Origin: CAYQSU01 sp964420325
Lineage (GTDB): Bacteria; Pseudomonadota; Alphaproteobacteria; Rhodospirillales; Defluviicoccaceae
NCBI GenBank assembly: GCA_964420325.1
Contig: CAYQSU010000046.1
Coordinates: 1 to 27,760 of the forward strand
Direction of reading: 5' to 3'
DNA: 27,760 nt
Position numbers and translations under genes: made by a program. The notes under the pieces were generated by a model. The model was not told the DNA's origin, searched no databases, and saw nothing but the letters and a program-made list of their open reading frames with translations. This document shows positions 1 to 8,689 of the stretch, one piece after another (the first letter of the stretch is position 1; every line of letters begins with the position of its first letter).

Positions 1-3000
1 GGCTCCGGCGCAGCAGGCCCGGCCGGCGGCGGCGCGGCCGGCGGCTCCGTCGGCGCTGCCCGGGGAGCCAAGAGGTCGAGGACCGGCCCGATCCGCCGGT
101 CCTCGCGGAGTCGGTCGAGGCCGGGGGCGGGGATGGCGAGGGAAAGCCCGCTGGTGCGGATGTCCGGCTTGTCCAGGGGCCCGCGGGCGGAGAAGCGGAT
201 GTCCTTCGGGGCCTCCTTGACGCCCTTAAGGAGCTGGCCGACCAGTGTCGGGGCGAGGGTGATCTGGCCCTCCATGTCGATCGTCCAGGCCGGAAGGTCG
301 GTGACGCCGGCGGCGGTGCCCGAGTAGGCGGGGGTGGTGAAGCGGAGATCCGGGAACCGGGCGACGCCTTGCTCGACCGTGACCGAGCTCGAGATGTCGG
401 CGACCGCGCCGGCGACGCCGGTGACCGCGCCGAGCAGCGGGCCGAGCACGGCGTCGAGGCCCTTCAGCATCGACAGCGTCGGACCCATCACCGGCGCCTG
501 GGCGAAGCCGTCGCCGGCGACCAGCCTGAGATCGAGGGCGCGGACGTCGAACCGGCCCTGGCCACCGAGGGCGGAGACGAGCTCGGCGGCGCTCCGCCCG
601 CGGGCGGTTAACTCGGCATCCAGCGCGGCCCTGCCCGAGGTTCCGCCGAACGCCCGGCCGATCTCGGCGTCGCGGGCCGAGAGCTTGAGCGCGAAGGCCG
701 GAACGTCCCGCGCATCGACGCGGGCCGAGCCGTTGAAGGGTCCGCCGAACAGCCTGCCGGTGGCCTGCGGCACCGTCAGTACGCCGGCGGCGAGGGCCGC
801 CGTAACATCGGCGGCGTCGACCCGGTGGGTGCCGTAGGCGAGGGACTCCGAGCGGAGCCGGAGGTCGGCATCGAGGGTGGTGAGGCCGCTCAGATCGATC
901 GGATCCCGCGACCAGCGCGCATGGACGGCGGCCGGCAGCACGTAGAGGTAGCGCGGCGCCTCCGGAGGCGGCAGCGGGCGCCAGAACGCCGGCAGCAGAC
1001 GGCCAAGGGCCGAGGTCCGCGTCGCCGGCATCAGCGCATCGACGACGAGCGGCCCGGTCGCGAGGTCGGCGACGACCTTGGGCCTCGGCAGGGCCAGGTC
1101 CACCGAGGCGGATCCGGACATCGTCACCCCCGCCAGCCGGCCCTTGAGCGCGGAGAGAGCCAGGCGCTGGGGATCGGCCGTCACCTCGGCGGTGACATCG
1201 GTCGGTCCCACCGGTCCCTGCGGCCGGTAGTCGACGCCGAGGCCCTTCAGCAGCGTGCGGATATCGGCGTACTTGAGACCGACACGGCCCTGGAAGGCCA
1301 GGTTGGCGGGCGCGAGGGTGCCGGCGAGGCTGGTCTCGCCGCCGGCGGCGCGGATGGCGGCGTCGATGCCGGGAGCGTCGAGCGGGCCGTCGAGGCGCGC
1401 CGTCGCCTTGACCGCGCCGAGCGTCCGCGCCTGCTGCGGCACCGGGTCGGCGAACAGGCCCAGCAGCCTGGGCGGGTCGGGCGCGTCGACGGCCACCGAG
1501 ACGCCCTGCATCGTCGGGCGATCGGCGATGCCCCGGACCGTTCCGGAGGCCTGGGCGGAGGCCCCGGCGACGTCGGCGACACCGGCGCGGCGCAGGGTCA
1601 GCGTGCCGCCGACGAGGGAGCCGTCGACGACCACGTCCTTCATGGGCGTGTCCGCGTAGGTTAGCTGACCGATTCGCAGCTTGACATCGGCGTCGAAGTC
1701 CTTGACCGCCGCGAGCCCCGGGGCCGCAGCGGAGGGCTCCCCGGACGGCGGGCGCCCGGCGGCCCCGCCTGCGGTCCCCTTGCCGGCCGCCGGCTGAGGC
1801 GGCGGCTGGGCGGCCGGCAGGTAGGCATCGACGTTGATGCGGTCGACGGTGAGGTCGGCGCCGATCCCCCGCCGCTCGGCGAGTGCCACGCTGACCCCGC
1901 CCTTGATCCGCGAGCCGTCGACCTGGAGATCGAGGCTGCGGGCCTGCACGGTGTCGGCGGTGGCCGTGAGCTTGCTGGTGAGCGCGAGGGTCCTGAGCCG
2001 GCCGGACGGCACATCGGCGACGTCGATGCCGAGCCAGCCGAGGACGCCCCTGAGGTCGGCGGCGCGCGCCTCGACCTGACCCTCGAAGCGCGGCTCGTTG
2101 TCCTTGCTGGTCACGAAGCCGAAGGCGGCGACGTCGGCGCCGCCGGGCAGCAGCGCCGAGAGCTGGCTGATCGTCACCTCGCCGCCGTCGAGCTCGGCGT
2201 TGGCCCTGAGCTGGCGGATGACGCCGCCGCGATAGCTCAGCGCCTCCACCGACAGGGTGACCGCGGCATCGACGTCGCGCGGCAGCCCGCCCCCCCCGGT
2301 GCTTCGTTCCTTCGCACCCGTGCCCTGTGACGAAGGCACACCGGCGCCAGCCGGGCGGTCGGCGCGCCGGACCGGTGCCGGCGGCGCGGCCGGCGCCATG
2401 GCGAGCCAGGCATCGAGATCGACGCGGCCGACGGCAAGGGTGGCGGCAACGGACGGTGTGTCTGCGAGATCGGCGGCGATCTCCCCGGACGCTCCCGTCT
2501 CGCCAAGGCGCAGGGAGAGCTCCTCGACCCTGGCCCGGGTCGCCGACGCGTCGACCTTGCCTTCGACGACGAACGGCTGGGCCAGAAATCCCGGCAGCGG
2601 CTGCTCGGCGACCCCGCGGACCGCCGCTGCGAGGCTCGCGCTCTCGAGCTTGACGCGGCCCTGGAACTGCGGGTTTTCGTCGGCCGGCGAGAAGAGACCG
2701 CGGACGTCGAGGCGGGTGGAGCCCGCATCGGTGCCGAGAACGACCTTGAGCGGAACCAGGTTCTGGCCGGCGATGTCGCCGACGGCGACGTCGAAGGTCG
2801 TCGGCACGGCGCGGACGCTGAGCCGGCCGCGCGCCTCGAACGGGCCCTGCAGCGAGCCGGCCCGGAGCGTGGCGTTGAGATCGTCGATGCGCTCGTCGAT
2901 GCCGCCGACGGCGTTGCGATAGATCAGCGTGCCGCGCTCGATCTCGACGGCGTCGAGGCTGACGAAGGGCAGCGCCCGATCCGTGCCGGGTGCGGCCTCG

Positions 3001-3440
3001 GCCGGCTCCGCCGGCGGAAGCTCGAGGGTCGCCTCGGCCCCCTGTCCGGCGGGCGCCTTGATGTCCCAGTTCCTGCGGCCGTCGGCAAGCACCTCGAGCA
3101 GGATCACCGGCTCGACGAGGCGGACCTTGCGGACCTCGAACCGCCCGCCGAAAAGGGGACCGAGGGCGATCTCGACCTCGGCCACCGCGAGCTGCAGCAT
3201 GTCGTCGTCGTCGCTGCCGTCGATGTTGGCGAACCGGAGATCCTCGACGACGACGGCCGGCGCCGGCAGGATGGTGAGGCGGATATCGCCGCCGATGAAC
3301 AGATCCCGGCCGGTGGCGCCCTTGACCTGGGCCGCGATCACATCTTTGTAGTCGTTCCAGTTGAAGAAGCCGGGGACGACCAGTGCCGCCGCCACCAGGA
3401 TCGCGACGACCGCGACGATGCCGATGAGAACCCGTTTCAC
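1..3440 (-). CDS. AsmA family protein (3' end beyond window)
   Basis: Reading the minus strand from a GTG at 3440 gives an open frame of 1146 codons that runs off the left edge, so the C-terminus is missing. The product starts MKRVLIGIVAVVAILVAAA, one N-terminal membrane anchor (about residues 4-24), followed by a long periplasmic region of repeated beta-rich segments typical of AsmA proteins. These are large inner-membrane-anchored proteins linked to outer-membrane biogenesis and lipid transport. The last visible residues include the usual AsmA C-terminal block (KDIRFSARGPLDKPDIRTS) and then a Pro/Ala tail, so only a short end is probably lost. Two low-complexity linkers lie near residues 347-385 and 542-573. 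GTG was chosen because the anchor begins at once and a purine-rich stretch precedes it. The gene is divergent from the gamma-like gene. The family assignment is firm; the substrate is unknown. Confidence 0.88.
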   Translation of the reverse strand, partial: MKRVLIGIVAVVAILVAAALVVPGFFNWNDYKDVIAAQVKGATGRDLFIGGDIRLTILPAPAVVVEDLRFANIDGSDDDDMLQLAVAEVEIALGPLFGGRFEVRKVRLVEPVILLEVLADGRRNWDIKAPAGQGAEATLELPPAEPAEAAPGTDRALPFVSLDAVEIERGTLIYRNAVGGIDERIDDLNATLRAGSLQGPFEARGRLSVRAVPTTFDVAVGDIAGQNLVPLKVVLGTDAGSTRLDVRGLFSPADENPQFQGRVKLESASLAAAVRGVAEQPLPGFLAQPFVVEGKVDASATRARVEELSLRLGETGASGEIAADLADTPSVAATLAVGRVDLDAWLAMAPAAPPAPVRRADRPAGAGVPSSQGTGAKERSTGGGGLPRDVDAAVTLSVEALSYRGGVIRQLRANAELDGGEVTISQLSALLPGGADVAAFGFVTSKDNEPRFEGQVEARAADLRGVLGWLGIDVADVPSGRLRTLALTSKLTATADTVQARSLDLQVDGSRIKGGVSVALAERRGIGADLTVDRINVDAYLPAAQPPPQPAAGKGTAGGAAGRPPSGEPSAAAPGLAAVKDFDADVKLRIGQLTYADTPMKDVVVDGSLVGGTLTLRRAGVADVAGASAQASGTVRGIADRPTMQGVSVAVDAPDPPRLLGLFADPVPQQARTLGAVKATARLDGPLDAPGIDAAIRAAGGETSLAGTLAPANLAFQGRVGLKYADIRTLLKGLGVDYRPQGPVGPTDVTAEVTADPQRLALSALKGRLAGVTMSGSASVDLALPRPKVVADLATGPLVVDALMPATRTSALGRLLPAFWRPLPPPEAPRYLYVLPAAVHARWSRDPIDLSGLTTLDADLRLRSESLAYGTHRVDAADVTAALAAGVLTVPQATGRLFGGPFNGSARVDARDVPAFALKLSARDAEIGRAFGGTSGRAALDAELTARGRSAAELVSALGGQGRFDVRALDLRLVAGDGFAQAPVMGPTLSMLKGLDAVLGPLLGAVTGVAGAVADISSSVTVEQGVARFPDLRFTTPAYSGTAAGVTDLPAWTIDMEGQITLAPTLVGQLLKGVKEAPKDIRFSARGPLDKPDIRTSGLSLAIPAPGLDRLREDRRIGPVLDLLAPRAAPTEPPAAPPPAGPAAPE
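2299..2339. repeat. Palindromic segment inside the AsmA coding frame
   Basis: Two nested imperfect inverted repeats overlap here. The arms GTGCTTCGT (2299-2307) and ACGAAGGCAC (2330-2339) pair with one bulged base, and an inner pair CCTTCGCAC/GTGACGAAGG can form instead. The segment is read in frame as part of a Ser/Gly/Thr-rich linker of the AsmA protein (SSQGTGAKERST) and is flanked by a run of eight C (2290-2297, G on the coding strand). Its composition differs from the surrounding domains, as expected of a small palindromic element inserted in a tolerant linker, but only one copy is visible here. Confidence 0.4.
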
Positions 3441-3735
3441 TCCGCTGCCTCGCGTCCTGCTCCGTCCGACGATGCTACCGCGTCGGCCCGTGCCAGGCAA
3501 ACCCAACCGGACCCGGCTTCGCGGGTGCGAAGGCCGGCTGCCCCGGCGTTTGACCGTCGCGCCGGCCGATCCTATGCTGAGGCGGTAGGGTGCGAGCGGA
3601 AGAAGCCAGGGATGTCAGGGGACGCCCTCTCTGCGGCGGTGGCGAGGACGGGTCGCGTCCAGGCCGTCACGGAATCGGTCGTCGACGCCCGCGTTCGCGA
3701 CCGCAGGACTTCCGCCCGTCAGCGCGGCGCTCGAG

Positions 3736-4542
3736 GTGGAATGGGACGGGCCTCACCGGCTTGGCGGACGTCGTCGGCACCATGCGCTCGCTGGCGGCGA
3801 TTTGGATGCGCCAGGCTGCGGAGGGGCCCGCGATTACGCTTTCGTCGTCGCATCGGCGCTCGGCGCCGCCTTCGCGATGGTCGAGACGGGCGGCCGCGAG
3901 GCGGAGAAGGCGTCGCCGGACGGCAGCGGCCCCGGCGGCCTTCTCGTCTTAGGCTCGGAGCACAGGTTCGTCGGCGGTCTCAACCGGATGGTCATCGACC
4001 ATGCCGAGCGCGGTCTCCTGCCGGGCGATCGCCTGTTCGTCGTCGGCAGCCGCGGCCGGCTGGAGGCGGCGGGGAGGGGGATCGAGTTCGACTGGAGCCT
4101 GCCGATGATCTCGCGCCTCGACGGCGTGCCGGCGCTGGCGCGGTCGATCAGCTACGAGCTCTACCGGCGGTTCGTCGGGGAGAACATCGTCGGCGTCTCG
4201 ATGATGTTCGCCCGCACCGCCGCAGCCGGCCGCTGGAGCGTTGAGCAGCGATCGCTGCTGCCGCTTGATCCGTCCCTGTTCTCGACCGGCGCGGGGTCGA
4301 CGCCGCCGCTGTCCAACCTCGGGCCCGATCGGCTGCTCGACCGACTGGCGGAGGAGTACGTCTTCGCCGAACTGGTGCTCGGTGCGATGGAAACGCTCGC
4401 CAGCGAAAACGCCGCCCGCCTCGCCGCGATGGGCGCGGCGCTCGACAACATCGAGCGGCGCCTCGGTGACGTGCGCCGGGAGGAGGTCACCATCGAGTTC
4501 CTCGACGTCATCGCCGCCGCAGAGGCCCTGCACTCGGATTGA
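3736..4542 (+). CDS. Orphan F1-ATPase gamma subunit-like protein, probably frameshifted
   Basis: The open frame of 268 residues from a GTG ends with EYVFAELVLGAMETLASENA and then a segment containing AALDNIERRLGD. This matches the C-terminal helix of F1-ATPase gamma subunits, where E-N-A-A-R-x-x-A-M-x-x-A-x-x-N is the signature. The first 30 or so residues are not gamma-like. The expected N-terminal helix (LADVVGTMRSLAAIWMRQ) lies in another frame at about 3751-3826 and would join this one if the G run at 3823-3826 were one base longer. The pattern TMRSLAAIxMRQ is closest to gamma of the alternate (N-type) ATPase, which normally sits in a full atp operon; no other atp gene is present here. 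It may be a decaying pseudogene, a sequencing error or a repurposed paralogue. The homology of the C-terminal part is fairly sure; function is doubtful. Confidence 0.6.
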   Translation: MEWDGPHRLGGRRRHHALAGGDLDAPGCGGARDYAFVVASALGAAFAMVETGGREAEKASPDGSGPGGLLVLGSEHRFVGGLNRMVIDHAERGLLPGDRLFVVGSRGRLEAAGRGIEFDWSLPMISRLDGVPALARSISYELYRRFVGENIVGVSMMFARTAAAGRWSVEQRSLLPLDPSLFSTGAGSTPPLSNLGPDRLLDRLAEEYVFAELVLGAMETLASENAARLAAMGAALDNIERRLGDVRREEVTIEFLDVIAAAEALHSD

Positions 4543-4698
4543 GCCCGAGCCCTTTCAAGCGCGGAGCCGGTGCCGATGCGGGTTGATCCGCTTGAATCTT
4601 CAGGGAAAGGCGACGGCACCCGAGGGCGGCGCGAGAACTTTCGCTGGACGTCGATGCGCTCGACGGGTAGGGCTTGGCGCTTTGCGAGAGACGCGGCA

Positions 4699-6492
4699 AT
4701 GCTGAGCTGGGACACCCTTCAGGTCGTTATCGTTCTTGCACTGGTCATCGTCGTTTTCTTCGGATTCGTTCGTGAGCGGCTGTCCCCCGACGTGGTTGCC
4801 ATGTCGGCCGTCGCCTTCCTTCTCGCCGTTCAGATCCTCAGCACCAAGGATGTGCTCGCGGTTTTCAGCAACAGCGCTCCGATCACCGTCGGCTGCATGT
4901 TCGTGCTCAGCGCCGCTCTCGAGCGCACAGGCGTGATCGATCGAATGGGACACATGATGCTGCGCGTGCGCTGGCCGAGTCCGACGGCAAGCATGGCAGT
5001 CGTCGTGCTGGCGACGATGCTGCTCTCCGCGTTTGTCAACAACACGCCGGTGGTCGTGATCCTGGCGCCGGTCGTCATCGCGCTCTCCCGGGCCGTTGGC
5101 TCGTCGCCGTCGCGCTTCCTGATCCCGCTGTCGTTCGCCAGCATCTTCGGCGGCACCTGCACGCTGATCGGCACCTCGACCAACATCCTCGCCGACGGCG
5201 TCGCCCAGGAGCACGGTCTCGCTGCCTTCGGCATGTTCGAGATCACGGCGCCGGGCCTGATCCTGGGTGGCATCGGCGTCGCCTATCTTGCGCTGTTCGC
5301 ACGCTGGCTGCTGCCGGACCGCCCGGGCACCGCAGCCGAAGTGCAGGAGCCGCGGCAGCGCCAGTTCCTCTCCGAGGTCCTGGTGCCGGAGGGGTCGTCC
5401 GTCATCGGCAAGAGGCCGAGCGAGACCGGTCTCGGGGCGAATCCCGGCATCCGCGTGATCGAGATCATTCGTGACGGCATTTCTCTCAACCCGGAGTACG
5501 GCGAGCCGGTCCTGTGCGCCGGCGACCGGCTGGTGATCCACAGCCGCGCAGCCGATGTTCTCGGCCTCAGATCAGGGAAGACCGTCCAGTTTTCCCCCGA
5601 GGAGAAGCGGTCCCTTGAGCCGATCTCCAGCCGCGAGACGAAGGTCATGGAGGGGATCGTCGGGCCCGACTCGGCGTTCGTCGGCCGTCGGATCGGCGAT
5701 CTCAACCTGAGCCGGATCTACGGTGTCTACGTGCTCGCCGTTCACCGCCACAGCGTCATGCTGTCCACCGACTATGCGGGCCTTCGGCTTGCGTTCGGCG
5801 ACACTTTGCTGCTGGAAGGGCCCGCGGACGGTCTGCGGCGGCTGTTCGACCACCGCATGCTGGTCAGCCTGTCGGAGCCGGTGGAGCGGCCGTTCCGTCG
5901 CAACAAGGCGCCGATCGCCATCGTTACGGTTCTGGCGATGATGGCTCTGGCCGGCATCGGACAAATGCCCATCGCGGCGCTGGCGATGATCGCGGCGACC
6001 GCCGTCATCGCGTTCGGCTGCCTCGACGCCGAGGAGGCGTACAAGGCGATCCATTGGCGGATCCTGATCCTGATCTTCGCCATGCTGGCTCTCGGCACCG
6101 CGATGGAGAAGACCGGAGCCGTTTCGCTCGTCGTCGACGAGATCATGCGTCTCGTCGCCGACCTGGGGCCGGTCGCAGTCTTGTCGGTCGTCTACCTGTT
6201 GACTTCCCTCGTCACCGAGGTGATGAGCAACAACGCAGCCGCGATCCTGTTGACACCGATCGCGATCGAGCTTGCCGAGCAGCTCGGGGTCGACGCAAGG
6301 CCGTTCGTCGTCGCCGTGATGTTCGCCGCGAGCGCCAGCTTTGCGACACCCTTCGGCTATCAGACCAACGCCTTCGTCTACGGCGCCGGCGGCTACCGGT
6401 TCGTCGATTTCCTCAGGATCGGCGTGCCCCTGAACCTGATCATGTGGTTCGCCGCCAGCCTCGTCATTCCGCTGTTCTGGCCGTTGCAGTGA
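4699..6492 (+). CDS. SLC13/DASS-type anion permease with two RCK-C (TrkA-C) domains
   Basis: The 597-residue product has a hydrophobic N-terminal half (about 5-215), two soluble RCK-C/TrkA-C domains (about 223-290 and 312-384), and a second hydrophobic half (about 400-597). The inverted-repeat halves each carry the family's substrate/sodium signature: FVNNTP at about 112-117 with IGTSTN at 157-162, and MSNNAA around 509-514. This domain order is typical of bacterial SLC13-like carriers annotated as anion, sulfate or dicarboxylate permeases; the substrate cannot be read from sequence. An in-frame ATG at 4570 would add 43 residues of non-hydrophobic sequence. I prefer 4699 because the first helix follows directly and a GAGAG stretch precedes it. 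The 3' end overlaps the opposite-strand dehydrogenase gene by 29 bases. Confidence 0.85.
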   Translation: MLSWDTLQVVIVLALVIVVFFGFVRERLSPDVVAMSAVAFLLAVQILSTKDVLAVFSNSAPITVGCMFVLSAALERTGVIDRMGHMMLRVRWPSPTASMAVVVLATMLLSAFVNNTPVVVILAPVVIALSRAVGSSPSRFLIPLSFASIFGGTCTLIGTSTNILADGVAQEHGLAAFGMFEITAPGLILGGIGVAYLALFARWLLPDRPGTAAEVQEPRQRQFLSEVLVPEGSSVIGKRPSETGLGANPGIRVIEIIRDGISLNPEYGEPVLCAGDRLVIHSRAADVLGLRSGKTVQFSPEEKRSLEPISSRETKVMEGIVGPDSAFVGRRIGDLNLSRIYGVYVLAVHRHSVMLSTDYAGLRLAFGDTLLLEGPADGLRRLFDHRMLVSLSEPVERPFRRNKAPIAIVTVLAMMALAGIGQMPIAALAMIAATAVIAFGCLDAEEAYKAIHWRILILIFAMLALGTAMEKTGAVSLVVDEIMRLVADLGPVAVLSVVYLLTSLVTEVMSNNAAAILLTPIAIELAEQLGVDARPFVVAVMFAASASFATPFGYQTNAFVYGAGGYRFVDFLRIGVPLNLIMWFAASLVIPLFWPLQ

Positions 6493-7900
6493 GCCCGGCC
6501 GCGTCACCCGTGCCGCCGGCGAAGATCTTTCCCGGGTTCATCAGGTTTTTCGGGTCCAAGGCACACTTGACGGCCCGCATCACGTCGAGGCCGGCGCCGT
6601 GCTCGGCGGCCATGTAGCCGAGCTTGCCGATGCCGATGCCATGCTCGCCGGAGCAGGTTCCCCCCATGTCGAGGGCCCGCCGCACCAGCCGGTCGTTGAG
6701 CCGCTTCGCCTCGGCGAGGTCGGCCTCGCTCGCCGGATCGACGAGGATGCAGAGGTGGAAGTTGCCGTCGCCGACGTGGCCGACGATGGGCGCCAGAAGA
6801 AAGCTCGCCTCGATGTCCGTCTTGGTGGCGACGATGCACTCGGTCAGCCGCGAGATGGGGACGCAGACGTCGGTGGCGAACGGTTTCGATCCCGCCCGCA
6901 GCGCCATCGCCGCATAGGCAGCGTTGTGGCGCGCCGTCCACAGCCGTTCCCGGTCCTCGGCGCGGACCGCCCACTGGAAGTCGCCGCCGCCGTGGTCGGC
7001 GCAGAGGTCGCGGACGGTCTCGGCCTGCTCGCGAACGCCTGCGGCGGAGCCGTGGAACTCCAGAAACAGCGTCGGCTGCACCGCATACGCGAGGCCCGAG
7101 TAACGGTTGACCGCGTCCACCTGGACCTCGTCGAGGAGCTCGATGCGCGCGACCGGTACCGCCGCCTGGATCGTCTCGACAACGGCATCGACCGCCCCGC
7201 CGATCGCCGGGAACGACACGACGGCGGCGGCGATGGTCTCGGGGATGGGGTGCAGGCGAAGGGTGAGCTCGGTGATGATGCCGAGTGTTCCCTCGGAGCC
7301 GACGAACAGGCGGACGAGGTCGTAGCCGGCGGCCGACTTGCGGGCGCGGCGCCCGGCCTGGACGACGGTGCCGTCGGCGAGCACCACTTTGAGCGCGATC
7401 ACGTTGTCCCGCATCGTTCCGTAGCGCACGGCGTTGGTCCCGGATGCCCGGGTCGCCGCCATGCCGCCGAGTGAGGCGTCGGCCCCCGGGTCGACGGGAA
7501 AGAACAGGCCGCTGTCGCGGAGCTCCGCGTTGAGGCGCTTGCGCGTGACGCCCGCCTCGACGACCGCGTCCATGTCCGCAGGATGCACCTCGACGATCCG
7601 GTCCATGCGCGAGAGGTCGATCGAGACGCCGCCCTCGAGCGCGGTCACCTGGCCCTCGACGCCGGTGCCGGTGCCGAACGCTACCATCGGCACGCCCGAG
7701 CGGTCGCAGAGTCTCACGGTCGCCGCCACCTCGTCGGTGCTGTCGGGGAACACGACAACGTCCGGCGGATGGGTCGGATGATAGGACTCGTCATGGCCGT
7801 GCTGCTCGCGGACCGCCATCGCCGTCGACAGCCGCTGGCCGACGATGCCGTGCAGCGCCTCGATCAGATCCGGTCCCACGCGCGTCCGCCGCTCCACCAT
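6464..7900 (-). CDS. FAD-linked D-2-hydroxyacid dehydrogenase (D-lactate dehydrogenase/GlcD-like family)
   Basis: The 478-residue product has an N-terminal FAD-binding type 4 (PCMH/VAO) domain (about 43-220), with PPDVVVFPDSTDEV and the GTGTGVEGQV loop, and a C-terminal FAD-oxidase domain with GHVGDGNFH and GEHGIG (about 418-423), the signatures of the D-lactate dehydrogenase (cytochrome)/glycolate oxidase GlcD family. Such enzymes oxidise D-lactate or other D-2-hydroxyacids and pass electrons to quinone or cytochrome c. The length matches LDHD/DLD homologues and it lacks the Fe-S domain of longer forms. The ATG at 7900 is chosen because GAGGAG lies 7-8 bases upstream; an ATG at 7942 would overlap the SDR gene. 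It is the last gene of the glc operon, 23 bases after the SDR stop. Substrate identity is inferred only to class. Confidence 0.88.
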   Translation of the reverse strand: MVERRTRVGPDLIEALHGIVGQRLSTAMAVREQHGHDESYHPTHPPDVVVFPDSTDEVAATVRLCDRSGVPMVAFGTGTGVEGQVTALEGGVSIDLSRMDRIVEVHPADMDAVVEAGVTRKRLNAELRDSGLFFPVDPGADASLGGMAATRASGTNAVRYGTMRDNVIALKVVLADGTVVQAGRRARKSAAGYDLVRLFVGSEGTLGIITELTLRLHPIPETIAAAVVSFPAIGGAVDAVVETIQAAVPVARIELLDEVQVDAVNRYSGLAYAVQPTLFLEFHGSAAGVREQAETVRDLCADHGGGDFQWAVRAEDRERLWTARHNAAYAAMALRAGSKPFATDVCVPISRLTECIVATKTDIEASFLLAPIVGHVGDGNFHLCILVDPASEADLAEAKRLNDRLVRRALDMGGTCSGEHGIGIGKLGYMAAEHGAGLDVMRAVKCALDPKNLMNPGKIFAGGTGDAAGLTATARTAE

Positions 7901-7923
7901 CGCCGTTCTCCTCGCCGCTCCCT

Positions 7924-8649
7924 TCAGAACCTCTCGGCGCACGGCCGGAGATCGAGCTCGTGGGTCCAGGCGCTCCGCGGCTGCCGGTGCAAATGGAGAT
8001 AGTTGGCGGCGACGGCATCGGGATCGAGCTTGGAGTCGGAATCGTTTGCCGCCGCTCCCGTCCGCGGATATGCGATCATGCCGTCGATGACGACGTGGGC
8101 GACGTGCACCCCCTGCGGTGCGAGCTCCCGTGCCATGCTTTGCGCCAGCGCCCGGAGGCCGAACTTGCCGACGGCGAGGTTGGCGAACCGGGCGCTGCCG
8201 CGCAGGGACGCCGTGGCACCGGTGAAGATGATCGTGCCGCCGGGGTCTCCCTCTTGGAGCCGTCGCATCATCAGCCGGGCCGCGGCACGGCCGACCAGAA
8301 ACCCGCCGAAGCAGCCGACGCGCCAGCAGCGCTCGAAATCGTCCGCGGTGATCTCGAGGATGCTGCCCGGCAGATAGAGACCGGCGTTGTAGATGACGAC
8401 CCGAGGCTCGCCGAGGTCGGCCGCGGTGCGGGCGAACACCTCTTCGACGTCGCCCTCGCTGGTCGCGTCGCAGGCGTAGGCTCTGGCGCGGACGCCCTTC
8501 GCCGCTATCTCGTGCATCAAGCCGGTGAGCGCATCCGTCGCGCGCGAAGCGGTGGCCACGTCCATGCCGGCGCCGGCGAACGTCCTTGCCAGCGCCGCTC
8601 CCAGCCCAGGCCCGACGCCGAAGATGATCGCGGTTCCGTCGACCGCCAT
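7924..8649 (-). CDS. SDR-family protein lacking the usual catalytic Ser and Tyr
   Basis: The 241-residue Rossmann-fold product has the nucleotide-binding pattern GVGPGLG (residues 11-17), the IYNAG stretch (86-90), and the SDR core up to VAHVVIDGMI. The active-site block reads RFANLAVGKFGL. Lys162 is present, but the position of the catalytic Tyr four residues earlier is Leu158, the aligned Ser position is Ala145, and the usual Asn appears to be Gly. A subgroup of SDRs has this altered active site and no assigned reaction, so classical dehydrogenase activity should not be assumed. It sits in the glc operon between the secreted unknown and the D-2-hydroxyacid dehydrogenase. AAGAGGA lies about five bases before the ATG. 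Confidence 0.82.
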   Translation of the reverse strand: MAVDGTAIIFGVGPGLGAALARTFAGAGMDVATASRATDALTGLMHEIAAKGVRARAYACDATSEGDVEEVFARTAADLGEPRVVIYNAGLYLPGSILEITADDFERCWRVGCFGGFLVGRAAARLMMRRLQEGDPGGTIIFTGATASLRGSARFANLAVGKFGLRALAQSMARELAPQGVHVAHVVIDGMIAYPRTGAAANDSDSKLDPDAVAANYLHLHRQPRSAWTHELDLRPCAERF

Positions 8650-8689
8650 GCCGTCCTCTTGCCCGCTCTCCGCCGGCCCGACCGCCGGT

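Noticed and set aside
3612..3745. Short plus-strand frame before the gamma-like gene, starting MSGDALSAAVARTGRV
   Set aside because: Codon pattern looks partly coding, but it has no homology I recognise and no consistent link to the gamma-like helix, so I left it out as a gene. It could be a remnant of the original N-terminus.
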